From the NCBI GenBank assembly GCA_964473865.1, contig CAYYQN010000008.1, positions 65,321 to 129,320 of the forward strand: a stretch of DNA of 64,000 nt, given 5' to 3'. Below the pieces are notes generated by a model. That model was not told the DNA's origin. It saw only the letters and a list, made by a program, of their open reading frames with translations, and made no database searches. This DNA is from CAIMUX01 sp964473865 (lineage in GTDB: Bacteria; Eisenbacteria; RBG-16-71-46; CAIMUX01). Shown one piece after another: positions 40,272-49,541 of the stretch. A program made the translations under genes and the position numbers. Within the stretch, counting starts at the first letter, position 1. Each line of letters starts with the position of its first letter.

Positions 40272-41462
40272 TCAGAGCGCCGTTCTCGCGAGACGAAAGC
40301 CGACGACGTGATCCCCACTGCCGGGATCTCCCTGGCTCCGGCAGGCGGCTCGGCAGAACCGCGCGTGGTGATTCCAGCTCCCGCCGCGGGTCACCCGCTC
40401 GGTGCCCGATGCCGGGCCCTCAGGATCCGCGGCGGGTCCAGCCGGGTACTCGCCGTACCGGTCCCAACACCACTCCCGCGCGTTTCCGTGCATGTCCCTC
40501 AAGCCCCAGCCGTTCGCGACCCGCTGCCCGACGTCGTGCGCAACGCCGGACGCGTTGCCGCAGTACCATCCGACCAGATCCAGATTCGGCTCGGCACAGG
40601 CGGCGTTGGTGATGCTGCCGCTGTGAAAGGCCGTCGAGGTCTCCGCGCGGCAGGCGTATTCCCACTCAGCCTCGGTCAGAAGCCGGTACCCATTGGCCGA
40701 CCGGTCCCAGTTCACCGTGGCCGCGGTGATGTGGTTCCCCGCGCGGGCTTCGCCCGTGAGCGTGTAGGCGGGCGTGAATCCATCGGCTTCAGACAGCTCA
40801 TTGCAGAAGGCGAGGCAGTCGTACCAGGTGATGTCGGACACCGGACTCCTGGGACCGTGGAGGGATGACTCGTTCCACCCCATCACCGTGAACCAGGTGG
40901 TCTGCGTGATCTCGTTGACGGAGACGTAGAAGGCCTTGGTCAACGTTATCTGGTGCTGGTCTTCGTTGTTGGCTCGGCCGAGTTCGCTTCCGGGGCTGCC
41001 CATGAGAAAGGCGCCGGCTGGAACCAGCGCCATACCTCCGGGCAGAGGCACCGACGGCGATCCGATCCCGGTGCAAGGCACGGATCCACAGCCGGCGCCT
41101 CCCAGGCTGATCACGCACGTCTGCCGCTCCGCCACGCTCGGCGCGAATCGCACCATCACCGTTCTCTCCTGACCAGCCGTGAGGGAGAATTCCCCACCGC
41201 CCGAGAGGATCGTGTATCTCGCGCAGTCCTCCGTCGCGCTTCCCGTCAAGGTGCCTTCGCCCGCGTTCTTGATCGTGAGCGCCCGGTCCCCCACCTGGCC
41301 CACCGTGACACTGTCGAAGTCGAGCTGCGCCGGCGTCAGCAGACAGTATGGAGTGGGGTCGGGCGCGCTGGTCGTGGTGCCGCCGCAGCCGACCGTCAAC
41401 AGCAGCGCCGCGGCGGTAAGAGCCCCCAAGCCCGCCAGGGCGACGACCACTCGGCCGAGCAT
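40272..41462 (-). CDS. Lipoprotein with ASPM/Hydin-like and SUMF1-type (FGE-fold) domains
   Basis: 396 residues. Lipoprotein signal (LGALTAAALLLTVGCGG, Cys about 26). Residues about 42-130 form a beta domain of the ASPM-SPD-2-Hydin type (LDFDSVTVGQVGDRALTIKN). Residues about 145-394 are the formylglycine-generating-enzyme fold (MALVPAGAFLMGSPGSELGR, YRLLTEAEWEYACRA, WGLRDMHGNAREWCWDRYGE, RVTRGGSWNHHARFCRAACR). True FGEs have a Cys in the GGS[WY]xC stretch; here it is WNHHARFC, so the copper-binding Cys pair is incomplete and sulfatase activation is unlikely. No sulfatase gene is in the window. It probably acts at the cell surface. Confidence 0.85.
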   Translation of the reverse strand: MLGRVVVALAGLGALTAAALLLTVGCGGTTTSAPDPTPYCLLTPAQLDFDSVTVGQVGDRALTIKNAGEGTLTGSATEDCARYTILSGGGEFSLTAGQERTVMVRFAPSVAERQTCVISLGGAGCGSVPCTGIGSPSVPLPGGMALVPAGAFLMGSPGSELGRANNEDQHQITLTKAFYVSVNEITQTTWFTVMGWNESSLHGPRSPVSDITWYDCLAFCNELSEADGFTPAYTLTGEARAGNHITAATVNWDRSANGYRLLTEAEWEYACRAETSTAFHSGSITNAACAEPNLDLVGWYCGNASGVAHDVGQRVANGWGLRDMHGNAREWCWDRYGEYPAGPAADPEGPASGTERVTRGGSWNHHARFCRAACRSQGDPGSGDHVVGFRLARTAL

Positions 41463-41621
41463 GTCATCCTCCGTTTCGCGATTGGGACCGGGAGGCCGAT
41501 GACGTCTCTATTGACGATCCGTAAGTCTAGGCCAGAACGGAACTCCCGTGAAGAAGCATCTCAGGCGGGCCGATAAGTCCCGCAGGACAAACCGGCTTCC
41601 CGCCACTTTGGGGTCAACCAG

Positions 41622-43475
41622 ATGGATCACGAACACCACGGACCGCCGGCCAGTCATCCGGCGGTCGCCGCCCGACCGCCGGCACTGACCGGCTCCCTCG
41701 GACTCGTCGAGGGCACCGGCGAGACCGCGCGGGCCGCCGAAGCGCATCCGCTCACGGGCGCCCAGGTCTGCCGGATCGCCTCCGCGCTCGCGCGCGCCGC
41801 CAAGGCTTGCCGGCTCTACCCACCCGACAACCGGCTGCGGGTCCGGTTCACCGCGGAGCTCTTCTCGGCCCTGGAGGATGCCCTGGCCATCGCGCCGGCG
41901 GTCTGTCTGGTCGTGGGAAAGACCCGCCTCGAATGGAACGACGAGACGGTGCTGGAGCAGGAGGACCGGGAGGAGTTGATCCCCGGGCGCCTGTACTGGG
42001 ATGGCCTGCGCAGTCTCTCTTTCCATGCCGGTGTCACGCCGGACGAGCTGGGTCATTTCCTGGAGACTCTGGCCCTGGCGGAAGTCAAACGAGAGGCGGG
42101 GGACGAAGACCTGGCGACCCTGCTTTGGTCCCGCAGTCTCCCCCACATCCGGCACCTCGCGATCGACGATCTGGTCGAGCGGGAGGAGCGGTTTGACCCG
42201 TTCGAGATACCGGGCGAGTTCACCGACCGGACGATCGCGGAAGTGGACGCGGAGCCGATGGAGACGACAGACGCGACCCGCGGGGAGTTCAGCACCGAGG
42301 CGGCACTGGCGCACGTCTGGGACGGGTTGGGCGGCGGCCACGAAGCGACGCTCTTCCAGGTGCCGCCGGAATCGTTGGCGAGTCTTCGCGCCGAAGTCGC
42401 GTCGCCGGAGAACCCCGACGCCATGCGGACCGGTTTCCTGCGCATTGTGCGGGAGACCCTGGCGCTCGAACAGGATCCGCGCGCGCTCACGGACCTCGTG
42501 GAGATCGTCCGGGCCGCGGTCGTCGCCCTGATCAGCCAGGGCGATGTCGCGTTTGCGGCGGACCTGATCGAGGTCGTGCACGACCTCCGGCAACGGACTC
42601 GCGCGCCGTCCGCGGAGGTGTGCCGGGTGCTCGATCGCACGCTGGGTCTGGAGCTGGACGCGCCGGCCTTGCAGGCATGGGTCGAACAGCTCGACGAGCC
42701 GCACGGCCCGGCGCTCGACGCCTTGCCGCGTCTGGTAGAGAGCCTGGGACCCGGCGCGATCTCGACCTTCTGTGAGGTCCTGGGGCGACTCGAAACCGCG
42801 CGGGCCCGGCGGCGCCTGATCGACCTCCTGGTCATCAAGGGCCGCGGCCAGGTGGACCGCTTCGCGCCCGCGATGCAGGATGAGCGGTGGTTCCTGGTAC
42901 GCAACGTGACCATGATCCTCGGGGAGATCGCAAGCCCGCAGGCCGCGGAGTTGCTGCGGCCGGCCGTGAGCCACCGAGACGTCCGGGTCCGCAAACAGGC
43001 CCTCTCTGCGGTCTGCCATCTCGGCGAGGCGGCGGCGCTGCCCCACCTCACCCACGCACTCGCCGACCGCGATCCCGGATTGCGTCTCTGGGCCGCCCGG
43101 GCGCTGGCCGTCCACGGGCCGCGAGCGTTGTTCCGCCTCGCGGAAGTCCTGGAGTCCAAGGAGTTCGAACGCCGGGATCTTGCGGAACGCGCCGCCTTCT
43201 ACGAGGCCTATGCCTACGCCGGACGCGAAGAAGCCGTCTCCTACCTGGTTCGGACGATCTCCCAGAGACGGGCGCTCAAGCACCGCCACTCGCAGCCGGT
43301 GCGAGCCTGCCTCTGCCGGGCTCTCGGGATTGCCGGCGGCGCAGAGGCCCGGTCCGCCCTGGAGCGGCTTCGCCGAGATCGGTCCGCGGTCGTCCGCGAA
43401 GCGGCCCGGACCGCGCTGGAGATGCTCGCGATCGGGGCCCCTCCGCCTCCGAGCGAGCCGGAGGAGATGCCGTGA
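41622..43475 (+). CDS. HEAT-repeat protein with N-terminal domain shared with the HD-GYP partner
   Basis: 617 residues, no signal peptide. Residues about 45-173 form an alpha/beta domain (CRIASALARAAKACRLYPPD, WNDETVL, LRSLSFHAGVTPDELGHFLE). This resembles the N-terminal domain of the next gene in length and pattern. Residues about 290-600 contain HEAT-like repeats (WFLVRNVTMILGEIASPQAA, VRVRKQALSAVCHLGEAAAL, PGLRLWAARALAVHGPRALF, AVVREAARTALEMLA). Such repeats bind proteins. The stop overlaps the GTG of the HD-GYP gene (GTGA), so the two are made together. The ribosome site is weak. Likely a scaffold or regulator in a c-di-GMP module, which is inference. Confidence 0.82.
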   Translation: MDHEHHGPPASHPAVAARPPALTGSLGLVEGTGETARAAEAHPLTGAQVCRIASALARAAKACRLYPPDNRLRVRFTAELFSALEDALAIAPAVCLVVGKTRLEWNDETVLEQEDREELIPGRLYWDGLRSLSFHAGVTPDELGHFLETLALAEVKREAGDEDLATLLWSRSLPHIRHLAIDDLVEREERFDPFEIPGEFTDRTIAEVDAEPMETTDATRGEFSTEAALAHVWDGLGGGHEATLFQVPPESLASLRAEVASPENPDAMRTGFLRIVRETLALEQDPRALTDLVEIVRAAVVALISQGDVAFAADLIEVVHDLRQRTRAPSAEVCRVLDRTLGLELDAPALQAWVEQLDEPHGPALDALPRLVESLGPGAISTFCEVLGRLETARARRRLIDLLVIKGRGQVDRFAPAMQDERWFLVRNVTMILGEIASPQAAELLRPAVSHRDVRVRKQALSAVCHLGEAAALPHLTHALADRDPGLRLWAARALAVHGPRALFRLAEVLESKEFERRDLAERAAFYEAYAYAGREEAVSYLVRTISQRRALKHRHSQPVRACLCRALGIAGGAEARSALERLRRDRSAVVREAARTALEMLAIGAPPPPSEPEEMP

Positions 43476-45112
43476 GCGAACCGCTACGGGCGATGTCGCC
43501 GGCGCCGGAAGGCGGGGAGCTGCAGGTCATGGGAAGGGAGATCGTGCGCGCCTTCCTGTTGGCTCTGCGCAGTCTCCGCAGTCATGGGCCGCAGAACCAG
43601 ATCACGGTCGCAGCCGTGAAAGGCCTGGTGAAGGCCTTCAACCGGGGGGTGCTCCGCGGCGGCGACGCCGAACTGCGCGTGGTTGAGGAGTTCGTCTACT
43701 TCGGCCCGGAGAGACTGCGCCTCCCCCGCTCGGACCGGCTTCTGATCAGCGCCGTGGTCGAGGAGCTGGCGTGGCGCGGGGTCGGCTCGATCTCGTTGTC
43801 CATCGCCGTGACCGAGCATCAGGTCGCGGCGCTCCTGGACGCGTTCCAACGCCACCACCGGGGAGGTGAGGCCTGCCTCCCCAGGTTGTGCGCGGAGCTG
43901 CTGGCGGGGGGCTCGCCCTTCCGGCTGTCCCCGGGCGGGACGTTGAACGCGGGGCGCGCACGGGACGGGGATCCCCCGGCGGTGATCCCGGCTCTCGCCG
44001 CCGCGGCCGGAAACGCGCCGGGCGCCGCGGAGTCTTCGCCACCCCGCGTCGAGGTCTCTAAGACCGGGCAAGACCCGCAGCGGGCGACGCGGGGCTCATC
44101 AGCTGCCCTCGGAGAGACAGCAAGGCGGGCAGAGGATCGGAACGATGCATCCGCGGCGGGAAGGTCGCGGGATCGGTGTCGTCAGGCCTTTCTCACGGCC
44201 ATGGCCGTCCACCGGGCGTATTACCGCGGCGCGCAGGCAGGAGAACCGCTTCCGATTCGCCACGTCAAACGCACGGTGCAATCGCTGGTGGACGTGGTGC
44301 TCGAAGCGGAGCCTGTGATCCTGGGACTCACTGCGCTCCGAGCCCATGACACCTACGCCTTCTTCCACTCGGTGAACGTCTGCATCCTCTCGGTGGGTCT
44401 GGGCAAACGGCTGGGGCTCGATCGTGACCGACTCGTCGACCTCGGCCTGGCCGCGCTCCTTCACGATCTCGGGAAAGCCGCCATGCCCGCGGGCATCCTG
44501 ACCAAGGAGGACAAGCTCACGCCGGCAGAGCTCGCCCAGATCCAGACGCACCCGCACCTCGGGGTTCGCGAGCTCCTCCGTTTTGGCGGACTGAACCCCC
44601 AGCTCTACCCCGCCATGGTGGGCTGCTTCGAACACCACTTGAACTACGACGGCTCGGGGTCGGGATACCCGCGGACGGAGGAGCCGTACCGCCCCCATCT
44701 CTTCGGTCGCATCGTGGCCATCGCCGACTGCTTCGACGCCCTGAGCTCCAAACGCGCCTACCGGAAGCAGGCTCAGCCGCACGACCGGACGCTGGCCTAT
44801 CTGCTGTCCCAGTCGGGCACCAAGTTCGATCCGGTGCTTCTGAAGCTCTTCATCAACCTGATTGGCGTCTACCCGATCGGCTCCATCGTGCGGCTACGAA
44901 GCGGCCGCGTAGGGGTTGTGGTCTCGTCGCCGCCGGAACCCTCCCGGTGCCACCGCCCCCGGGTGCGGCTCCTGGATCCGCAGACCCACGAGCCCCGATC
45001 GGAGTTTGTCGACCTGGATCGGGAGGAAGAGGAGGGCGCCCGGCGCGACGCTGTTCTCTGGATCCTCGACACCGATCGGGCGCGGACCGATCTGAGGCGG
45101 GTGTTTCTCTAG
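43472..45112 (+). CDS. HD-GYP domain phosphodiesterase
   Basis: 546 residues. The N-terminal domain (about 20-130) parallels the HEAT partner (IVRAFLLALRSLRSHGPQNQ, AVTEHQVAALLDAFQ). A disordered linker spans about 150-235. The HD-GYP domain (about 280-475) has HSVNV, HDLGKAAMPAGIL (H331, D332), THPHLGVRELL, HHLNYDGSGSGYP (GYP at 398-400) and ADCFDALSSKRAYR. The HH-to-GYP stretch is two residues longer than the usual HHExxDGxGYP. The C-terminus (about 470-546) is a small beta domain after GVYPIGSIVRLRSGRVGVVV. The family hydrolyses c-di-GMP or related dinucleotides. Start GTG 43472. Confidence 0.9.
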   Translation: MSEPLRAMSPAPEGGELQVMGREIVRAFLLALRSLRSHGPQNQITVAAVKGLVKAFNRGVLRGGDAELRVVEEFVYFGPERLRLPRSDRLLISAVVEELAWRGVGSISLSIAVTEHQVAALLDAFQRHHRGGEACLPRLCAELLAGGSPFRLSPGGTLNAGRARDGDPPAVIPALAAAAGNAPGAAESSPPRVEVSKTGQDPQRATRGSSAALGETARRAEDRNDASAAGRSRDRCRQAFLTAMAVHRAYYRGAQAGEPLPIRHVKRTVQSLVDVVLEAEPVILGLTALRAHDTYAFFHSVNVCILSVGLGKRLGLDRDRLVDLGLAALLHDLGKAAMPAGILTKEDKLTPAELAQIQTHPHLGVRELLRFGGLNPQLYPAMVGCFEHHLNYDGSGSGYPRTEEPYRPHLFGRIVAIADCFDALSSKRAYRKQAQPHDRTLAYLLSQSGTKFDPVLLKLFINLIGVYPIGSIVRLRSGRVGVVVSSPPEPSRCHRPRVRLLDPQTHEPRSEFVDLDREEEEGARRDAVLWILDTDRARTDLRRVFL

Positions 45113-45150
45113 CAGCACTGAAGAACCCAGCCGGCTCCCCCCTTCTGCAG

Positions 45151-45156
45151 TATGAT
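45151..45156 (+). promoter_or_regulatory. -10 element TATGAT upstream of the HAD gene
   Basis: TATGAT, 110 bases before ATG 45267 and 39 bases after the HD-GYP stop. There is no good -35 at 16-18 bases. The same hexamer occurs upstream of two secreted-protein genes (50643, 61667). Confidence 0.35.
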
Positions 45157-45266
45157 CTGAGTCCCACCGTCTGGGGCCCGATCCGGTCGGACCGTGCTCG
45201 GCCGGCGGACGGCGGATGGCGGCCGGCGGTTCCGATCCGCCCCCAGACGATCGACCCGGATGGAGT

Positions 45267-45893
45267 ATGAGATACGACCTTGCCATCTTCGACTTTGACG
45301 GCACCCTCGCCGACTCATTTCCATTCTTCGTGAGCGTGGTGAACGCTCTGGCCCAGAAGCACGGGTTCCAGCCGGTCGATCTCCGCGACATCGACACCCT
45401 TCGCGGGTACGACGCGATGAGGCTGCTTCGTCACGTCAACCTGCCGCTCTGGAAGATGCCGGCCGTGGGGCGGAGCTACCAGGCGCTCATGGCGAAGTCC
45501 GTGGCCAGCATCCGGTTGTTCCCGGGCGTTCCGGAGCTGCTGCGCGGCCTGCGGGCCCACGGAATCACGACCGCTCTGGTGACCTCCAACTCAGAGTCCA
45601 TCGTCCGCGCGATCCTGGGTCCCGAGAACGTGGCGCTGATTTCCCACTCCCACTGCGGGGTGTCGCTGTTCGGCAAGCGCCATAAGTTGCGCGAGGTGCT
45701 GCGCAAGGCCCACTGCCCCAGCAGCCGCGCCATCTATATCGGAGACGAGGCCCGAGACTTCGAGGCCGCGGAGAGCGTGCACATTGCCTTCGGCGCCGTC
45801 TCCTGGGGCTTCAACAGCGCGGAGTCGCTCAAAGCGCTTGGACCGCAGGAGCTCTTCCTCTCCCGGGAGGAGATCATCGGCCGGCTGGTCTGA
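45267..45893 (+). CDS. HAD-superfamily hydrolase (phosphoglycolate phosphatase-like)
   Basis: 208 residues. Motif I DFDGTLADS with both Asp residues. An all-alpha cap follows (about 15-80), then motif II TSNSES, motif III Lys in GKRHKLREVLRKA, and motif IV GDEARDFEAA. This is the Gph/PGP-like class I HAD layout, dephosphorylating a small metabolite. Substrate unknown. GGAG is very close to the ATG (one base), so initiation may be weak; the start is fixed by MRYDLAIFDFDGTL. Convergent with msrB. Confidence 0.9.
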   Translation: MRYDLAIFDFDGTLADSFPFFVSVVNALAQKHGFQPVDLRDIDTLRGYDAMRLLRHVNLPLWKMPAVGRSYQALMAKSVASIRLFPGVPELLRGLRAHGITTALVTSNSESIVRAILGPENVALISHSHCGVSLFGKRHKLREVLRKAHCPSSRAIYIGDEARDFEAAESVHIAFGAVSWGFNSAESLKALGPQELFLSREEIIGRLV

Positions 45894-45894
45894 G

Positions 45895-46402
45895 TCAGCG
45901 CCCGGTGCCGGCCGGATCCCCGCCGGCCGCGCGGCCGACAGAGTCCGAAGCGCCTCCCGTGAAGTCCAGCGCGGCCGAGTTCATGCAGTACCGCTGTCCG
46001 GTGGGCGCGGGACCATCATCAAAGACATGTCCAAGGTGCGCGCCGCAACGCCGGCAGAGCACCTCCGTGCGTTCCATCCCGTGCGAGCGATCGGGGCGGA
46101 AGACCACATTGAGAGTGTCAACCGGAGCATAAAAGCTCGGCCACCCGCACCCGGAGTCGAACTTGGTGTCCGAAGTGAAGAGGTCGACTCCGCAACCGGC
46201 ACACGTGTACCGGCCCTCGCCGTGATGGTCCCAGTACTTTCCGGTGAATGCGGTTTCGGTCCCGGCCCGGCGCATCACCTGATACTGCTGCGGCGTGAGC
46301 CGCGCCTTCCATTCGGCATCCGTGAGGATCATCGGGGCGAGCTCGATCACCTTCCCCGTCTCGCTGACATAGACACGCACGGGCGCCGAGGACTCCCCGG
46401 GG
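45895..46402 (-). CDS. msrB: Peptide methionine (R)-S-oxide reductase, N-terminus lost in gap
   Basis: About 168 residues are visible, covering the whole MsrB catalytic domain. Motifs: ELAPMILTDAEWKARLTPQQ, GTETAFTGKYWDH, zinc Cys pairs CAGC and CRRC, SGCGWPSFYAPV, and the catalytic Cys in RYCMNSAALDF. It reduces methionine-R-sulfoxide in oxidised proteins. The N-terminus, possibly a secretion signal, is in the N run. The sequence beyond the gap does not clearly continue it. Its stop lies one base past the HAD stop. Confidence 0.93.
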
Positions 46403-46502
46403 NNNNNNNNNNNNNNNNNNNNNNNNNNNNNNNNNNNNNNNNNNNNNNNNNNNNNNNNNNNNNNNNNNNNNNNNNNNNNNNNNNNNNNNNNNNNNNNNNN
46501 NN
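46403..46502. other. Assembly gap (100 N)
   Basis: Exactly 100 N, truncating msrB. The 185 bases after it (to 46687) hold no recognisable gene; they should contain the promoter of the endonuclease gene. Confidence 0.99.
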
Positions 46503-46687
46503 CGTTGGCCGCTCGCCGGCGGGCTCCGTCCGGATCTCCGGATTCGGGCCGGACTCGACCTGGGACGGAAGGTACGGACGGACCCTGGACCGCCTCGTTC
46601 CAACCGGACGCTGACCAATAGGTTACACCGGCTCGGCCAACCATTCGCACGCCCCGATCTCTGGGCCCTGGGATGAGGGAGTCCCAC

Positions 46688-48490
46688 ATGCTCTGTTTGC
46701 TATCCGCGTCCCGCCGCCGCAACCGCGCCGCCGGCGCGGCCCTTGGCGCGGGCCTTCTGGCGATCCTCGCCGGGGTCGCGACCGGGCCGGACCCGGCGAA
46801 GGCCGACGCCCCTCCGGGGTACTACGACTCGGTGGATCAGAGCACGCCGGAGTTGCTCCGTTCGACGCTGCACGCGGTGATCGACGATCACACGCGCTTC
46901 CCCTACACCTCGTCGAGCACCGACACCTGGGACATCCTCAACCTGGCCGACCAGGATCCGGCGAACCCGGCCAACATCCTCGATCTCTACAAGAACCACA
47001 GCTACCTGAAGATCAGCGGCGGCACCGGCGCCTACAACCGCGAACACACCTGGCCCAACAGCTATGGATTCCCCGACGACGGCAGCACCAACTACCCGTA
47101 TACCGATTGCCATCATCTCTTTGCTTGCGATTACAACTACAACGCCGACCGTGCGAACATGCCGTTCGGCATCGCCGGGATCGGAAGAGTCGAGCGCCCC
47201 ACCGACGTGAACAACGGGCAGGGTGGCGGCACGGGTGTCTATCCGGGCAACTCCAACTGGTATGCCGGCGGCTGGTGGCAGACCTGGATCGGCCGCCAAG
47301 GGGACGCGGCGCGCGCCATCCTCTACATGGATGTCCGGTATGAAGGCGGCACGCACGGAGTGACCGGCGCGGCGGAGCCGAACCTCATTGTCACGGACAA
47401 CTCCTCCCTGATCGTTGCGACCGGCGGCAACGCCTCGGTCGCCTATATGGGATTGCTATCGGTCCTGCTTCAGTGGAACACCCAGGACCCGGTGGACGAT
47501 CTCGAGCGCGCCCACACCGATGTCGTGTACGGCTTTCAGGGCAACCGCAACCCCTTCGTCGACCATCCGGAGTGGGTGAACGCCATCTTCATTCCCAGCA
47601 CCGGGCCGACCATCGCCTCGATCACGGACGTGCCGGCGGATCAGGGCGGCGAGCTGGAGGTGACCTGGCAGCGCAACTCTCTGGATGTCGAAGGATCGGT
47701 TGCGCCGATCGCGTACTACCTCATCCAGCGGTTCGACAGCACCTGGGTCGACGTGGCGACGCAGCCGGCTGACCACTCCGAGACGTACGCGCTGGTGATC
47801 GCCACCGATGACATCGCGTCGCCGGGGAACCCGCAGCCGTGGCGGCCCTACCGCGTGGCGGCGGTCGAGACCGGAGGCACCATTCGGCTCTCCGCGGCGG
47901 TCAACGCCTACTCGGTCGACAACCTGCCGCCGCCGGCCCCGGTCGCTCAGCTCGATACCAGCGGCATCCCCTGGCTGATCTCCTGGGGCCTGCCTGGGAT
48001 CCCGGACTTCAACGCGGCCTGCCTCTACCGCGGCGACATCCCCGGATTCGAGCCGGTCACGGCGTTGCAGTGCGGCCCCGACACGAGCTACGCCGAGTAC
48101 GACACGAACACCCACTACTATGTCGTGCAGTTCTCCGACATCCACGGCAACCTGAGCGACTTCAGCGCCGAAGTCGGTTCCGCCGTGTCCGGCGTCCTGG
48201 TCTCCGCTCGGTTGCGGACGGAGATCACGTCGGCTTCTCCGAATCCCGGCGGTCCGTTCGCCCGCGTCTCGTTCACGACTGCCGAATCGGGTCGGGTTCG
48301 CCTCGAGGTCTTCTCGGCCGACGGACGGCTCGTCCGCTCTCTGATGGACGAAGTGCGCGGCCCTGGCAGCTGCGAAGTCCGATGGGACGGTACCAACAGT
48401 CGAGGCAGCCGCGCCGCCAGTGGAGCCTACACGCTCCGCCTGCAGAGCGGCGAGACAGTCGCCACCCGCCGATTGCTGCTCTTGCGGTAG
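46688..48490 (+). CDS. Secreted endonuclease I (EndA/NucM-like) with C-terminal FlgD-type sorting module
   Basis: 600 residues. ATG 46688 is chosen over 46673 because GGGAG (46677-46681) is six bases before it. Signal peptide about 1-40 (ALGAGLLAILAGVATGPDPA). Nuclease domain about 45-290: NREHTWPNSYGF, TDCHHLFACDYNYNADRANM, GDAARAILYMDVRYEGG and YGFQGNRNPFVDHPEW are the beta-beta-alpha-metal endonuclease I motifs. Two fibronectin-like stretches follow. Residues about 520-600 form a FlgD/T9SS-like module (SPNPGGPFARVSFTTAESGR, LEVFSADGRLVRSL, WDGTNSRGSRAASGAYTLRL). It likely digests extracellular DNA. Confidence 0.92.
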   Translation: MLCLLSASRRRNRAAGAALGAGLLAILAGVATGPDPAKADAPPGYYDSVDQSTPELLRSTLHAVIDDHTRFPYTSSSTDTWDILNLADQDPANPANILDLYKNHSYLKISGGTGAYNREHTWPNSYGFPDDGSTNYPYTDCHHLFACDYNYNADRANMPFGIAGIGRVERPTDVNNGQGGGTGVYPGNSNWYAGGWWQTWIGRQGDAARAILYMDVRYEGGTHGVTGAAEPNLIVTDNSSLIVATGGNASVAYMGLLSVLLQWNTQDPVDDLERAHTDVVYGFQGNRNPFVDHPEWVNAIFIPSTGPTIASITDVPADQGGELEVTWQRNSLDVEGSVAPIAYYLIQRFDSTWVDVATQPADHSETYALVIATDDIASPGNPQPWRPYRVAAVETGGTIRLSAAVNAYSVDNLPPPAPVAQLDTSGIPWLISWGLPGIPDFNAACLYRGDIPGFEPVTALQCGPDTSYAEYDTNTHYYVVQFSDIHGNLSDFSAEVGSAVSGVLVSARLRTEITSASPNPGGPFARVSFTTAESGRVRLEVFSADGRLVRSLMDEVRGPGSCEVRWDGTNSRGSRAASGAYTLRLQSGETVATRRLLLLR

Positions 48491-48535
48491 CCCGGTCGGC
48501 GAGCCGAGTGGGCGCAGAGAACCAGGAGGTCCTCC

Positions 48536-49501
48536 ATGGAGTACGCCAGTCTCGGACGCAGCGGCCTCAAGGTCAGCCGCCTCTGCCTCGGAACGATGAA
48601 CTTCGGTCCGTTGACGACCGAGGCGGAGAGCTTCAGCCTGATGGACCGGGCCCTGGAGGCCGGGCTCAACTTCTTCGACACCGCCAACGTGTACGGCGGA
48701 AGCGCGGGCAAGGGAGCAACCGAGGAGATCATCGGCCGCTGGCTCGCGCAGGGCGGGGACCGGCGGGAACGAGTCGTCCTCGCGACCAAGGTCTTTGGCC
48801 GGATGGGCGACCGTCCCAACGAGGGGCGCCTCTCCGCGTACCACATCCGGCGGGCCTGCGAGGAGAGCCTGCGCCGACTTCGCACCGACCACCTCGACCT
48901 CTACCAGATGCACCACATCGACCGCGACACGCCCTTCGAAGAGATCTGGCAGGCCATGGAGATCCTCGTCCGGCACGGCAAGGTCATCTACTGCGGCAGC
49001 AGCAATTTCGCGGCGTGGCACATCGCCTGCGCCCAGAAGAGCGCCGATCAGCGCCACTTCCTCGGTCTTGTCTCCGAGCAGTCGCTCTACAACTTGTCGG
49101 AACGCCGCGTGGAACTCGAGGTGCTGCCGGCCTGCCGCGCCCTGGGCCTTGGATTCCTCCCCTGGAGTCCGCTGGCGGGGGGGATTCTCGGCGGCGCCGG
49201 TGAAGCCGACGGCCGCCGGATGGGTGACCTGGCAAAGCAGCGAGCCGAGAAGCACCAGTCGGCGCTGGCGGCTTATGGATCGTTCTGTCGAGAGCTCGGC
49301 GAGACCCCCGCTACCGTATCCCTGGCGTGGCTGTTGGCGCAGCCGGGGGTAACCTCCGTCATCATCGGTCCGCGCACGGTCTCCCAGCTCACCGCCTGCA
49401 CCCGCGCTCTCGAGATGGAGATCACCGAGCAGATCCTGCTGCGATGCGATGAGATCTGGCCCGGCCCCGGAAACGCCGCTCCCGAGGCCTACGCATGGTG
49501 A
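48536..49501 (+). CDS. Aldo/keto reductase (NADPH-dependent)
   Basis: 321 residues, TIM barrel. The catalytic tetrad is visible: Asp and Tyr in FFDTANVYGGS, Lys in VVLATKVFG, His in LYQMHHIDRDTP. Cofactor-binding end: GVTSVIIGPRTVSQL. The N-terminus MEYASLGRSGLKVSRLCLGT is typical of the YajO/YghZ/voltage-gated-K-channel-beta type group. AGGAGG precedes the ATG. It begins 45 bases after the endonuclease gene, perhaps in the same transcript. Substrate unknown. Confidence 0.93.
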   Translation: MEYASLGRSGLKVSRLCLGTMNFGPLTTEAESFSLMDRALEAGLNFFDTANVYGGSAGKGATEEIIGRWLAQGGDRRERVVLATKVFGRMGDRPNEGRLSAYHIRRACEESLRRLRTDHLDLYQMHHIDRDTPFEEIWQAMEILVRHGKVIYCGSSNFAAWHIACAQKSADQRHFLGLVSEQSLYNLSERRVELEVLPACRALGLGFLPWSPLAGGILGGAGEADGRRMGDLAKQRAEKHQSALAAYGSFCRELGETPATVSLAWLLAQPGVTSVIIGPRTVSQLTACTRALEMEITEQILLRCDEIWPGPGNAAPEAYAW

Positions 49502-49541
49502 GCCGTTCCGGCCTTCATTCCACTCCGCGGGGGACTGTACC

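Noticed and set aside
40272..41462. True formylglycine-generating enzyme
   Set aside because: The Cys pair required for copper binding is incomplete, and no sulfatase is nearby.
46503..46687. N-terminal part of msrB beyond the gap
   Set aside because: Residues on the far side in the open frame show no signal peptide or MsrB pattern, and the gap length is unknown.
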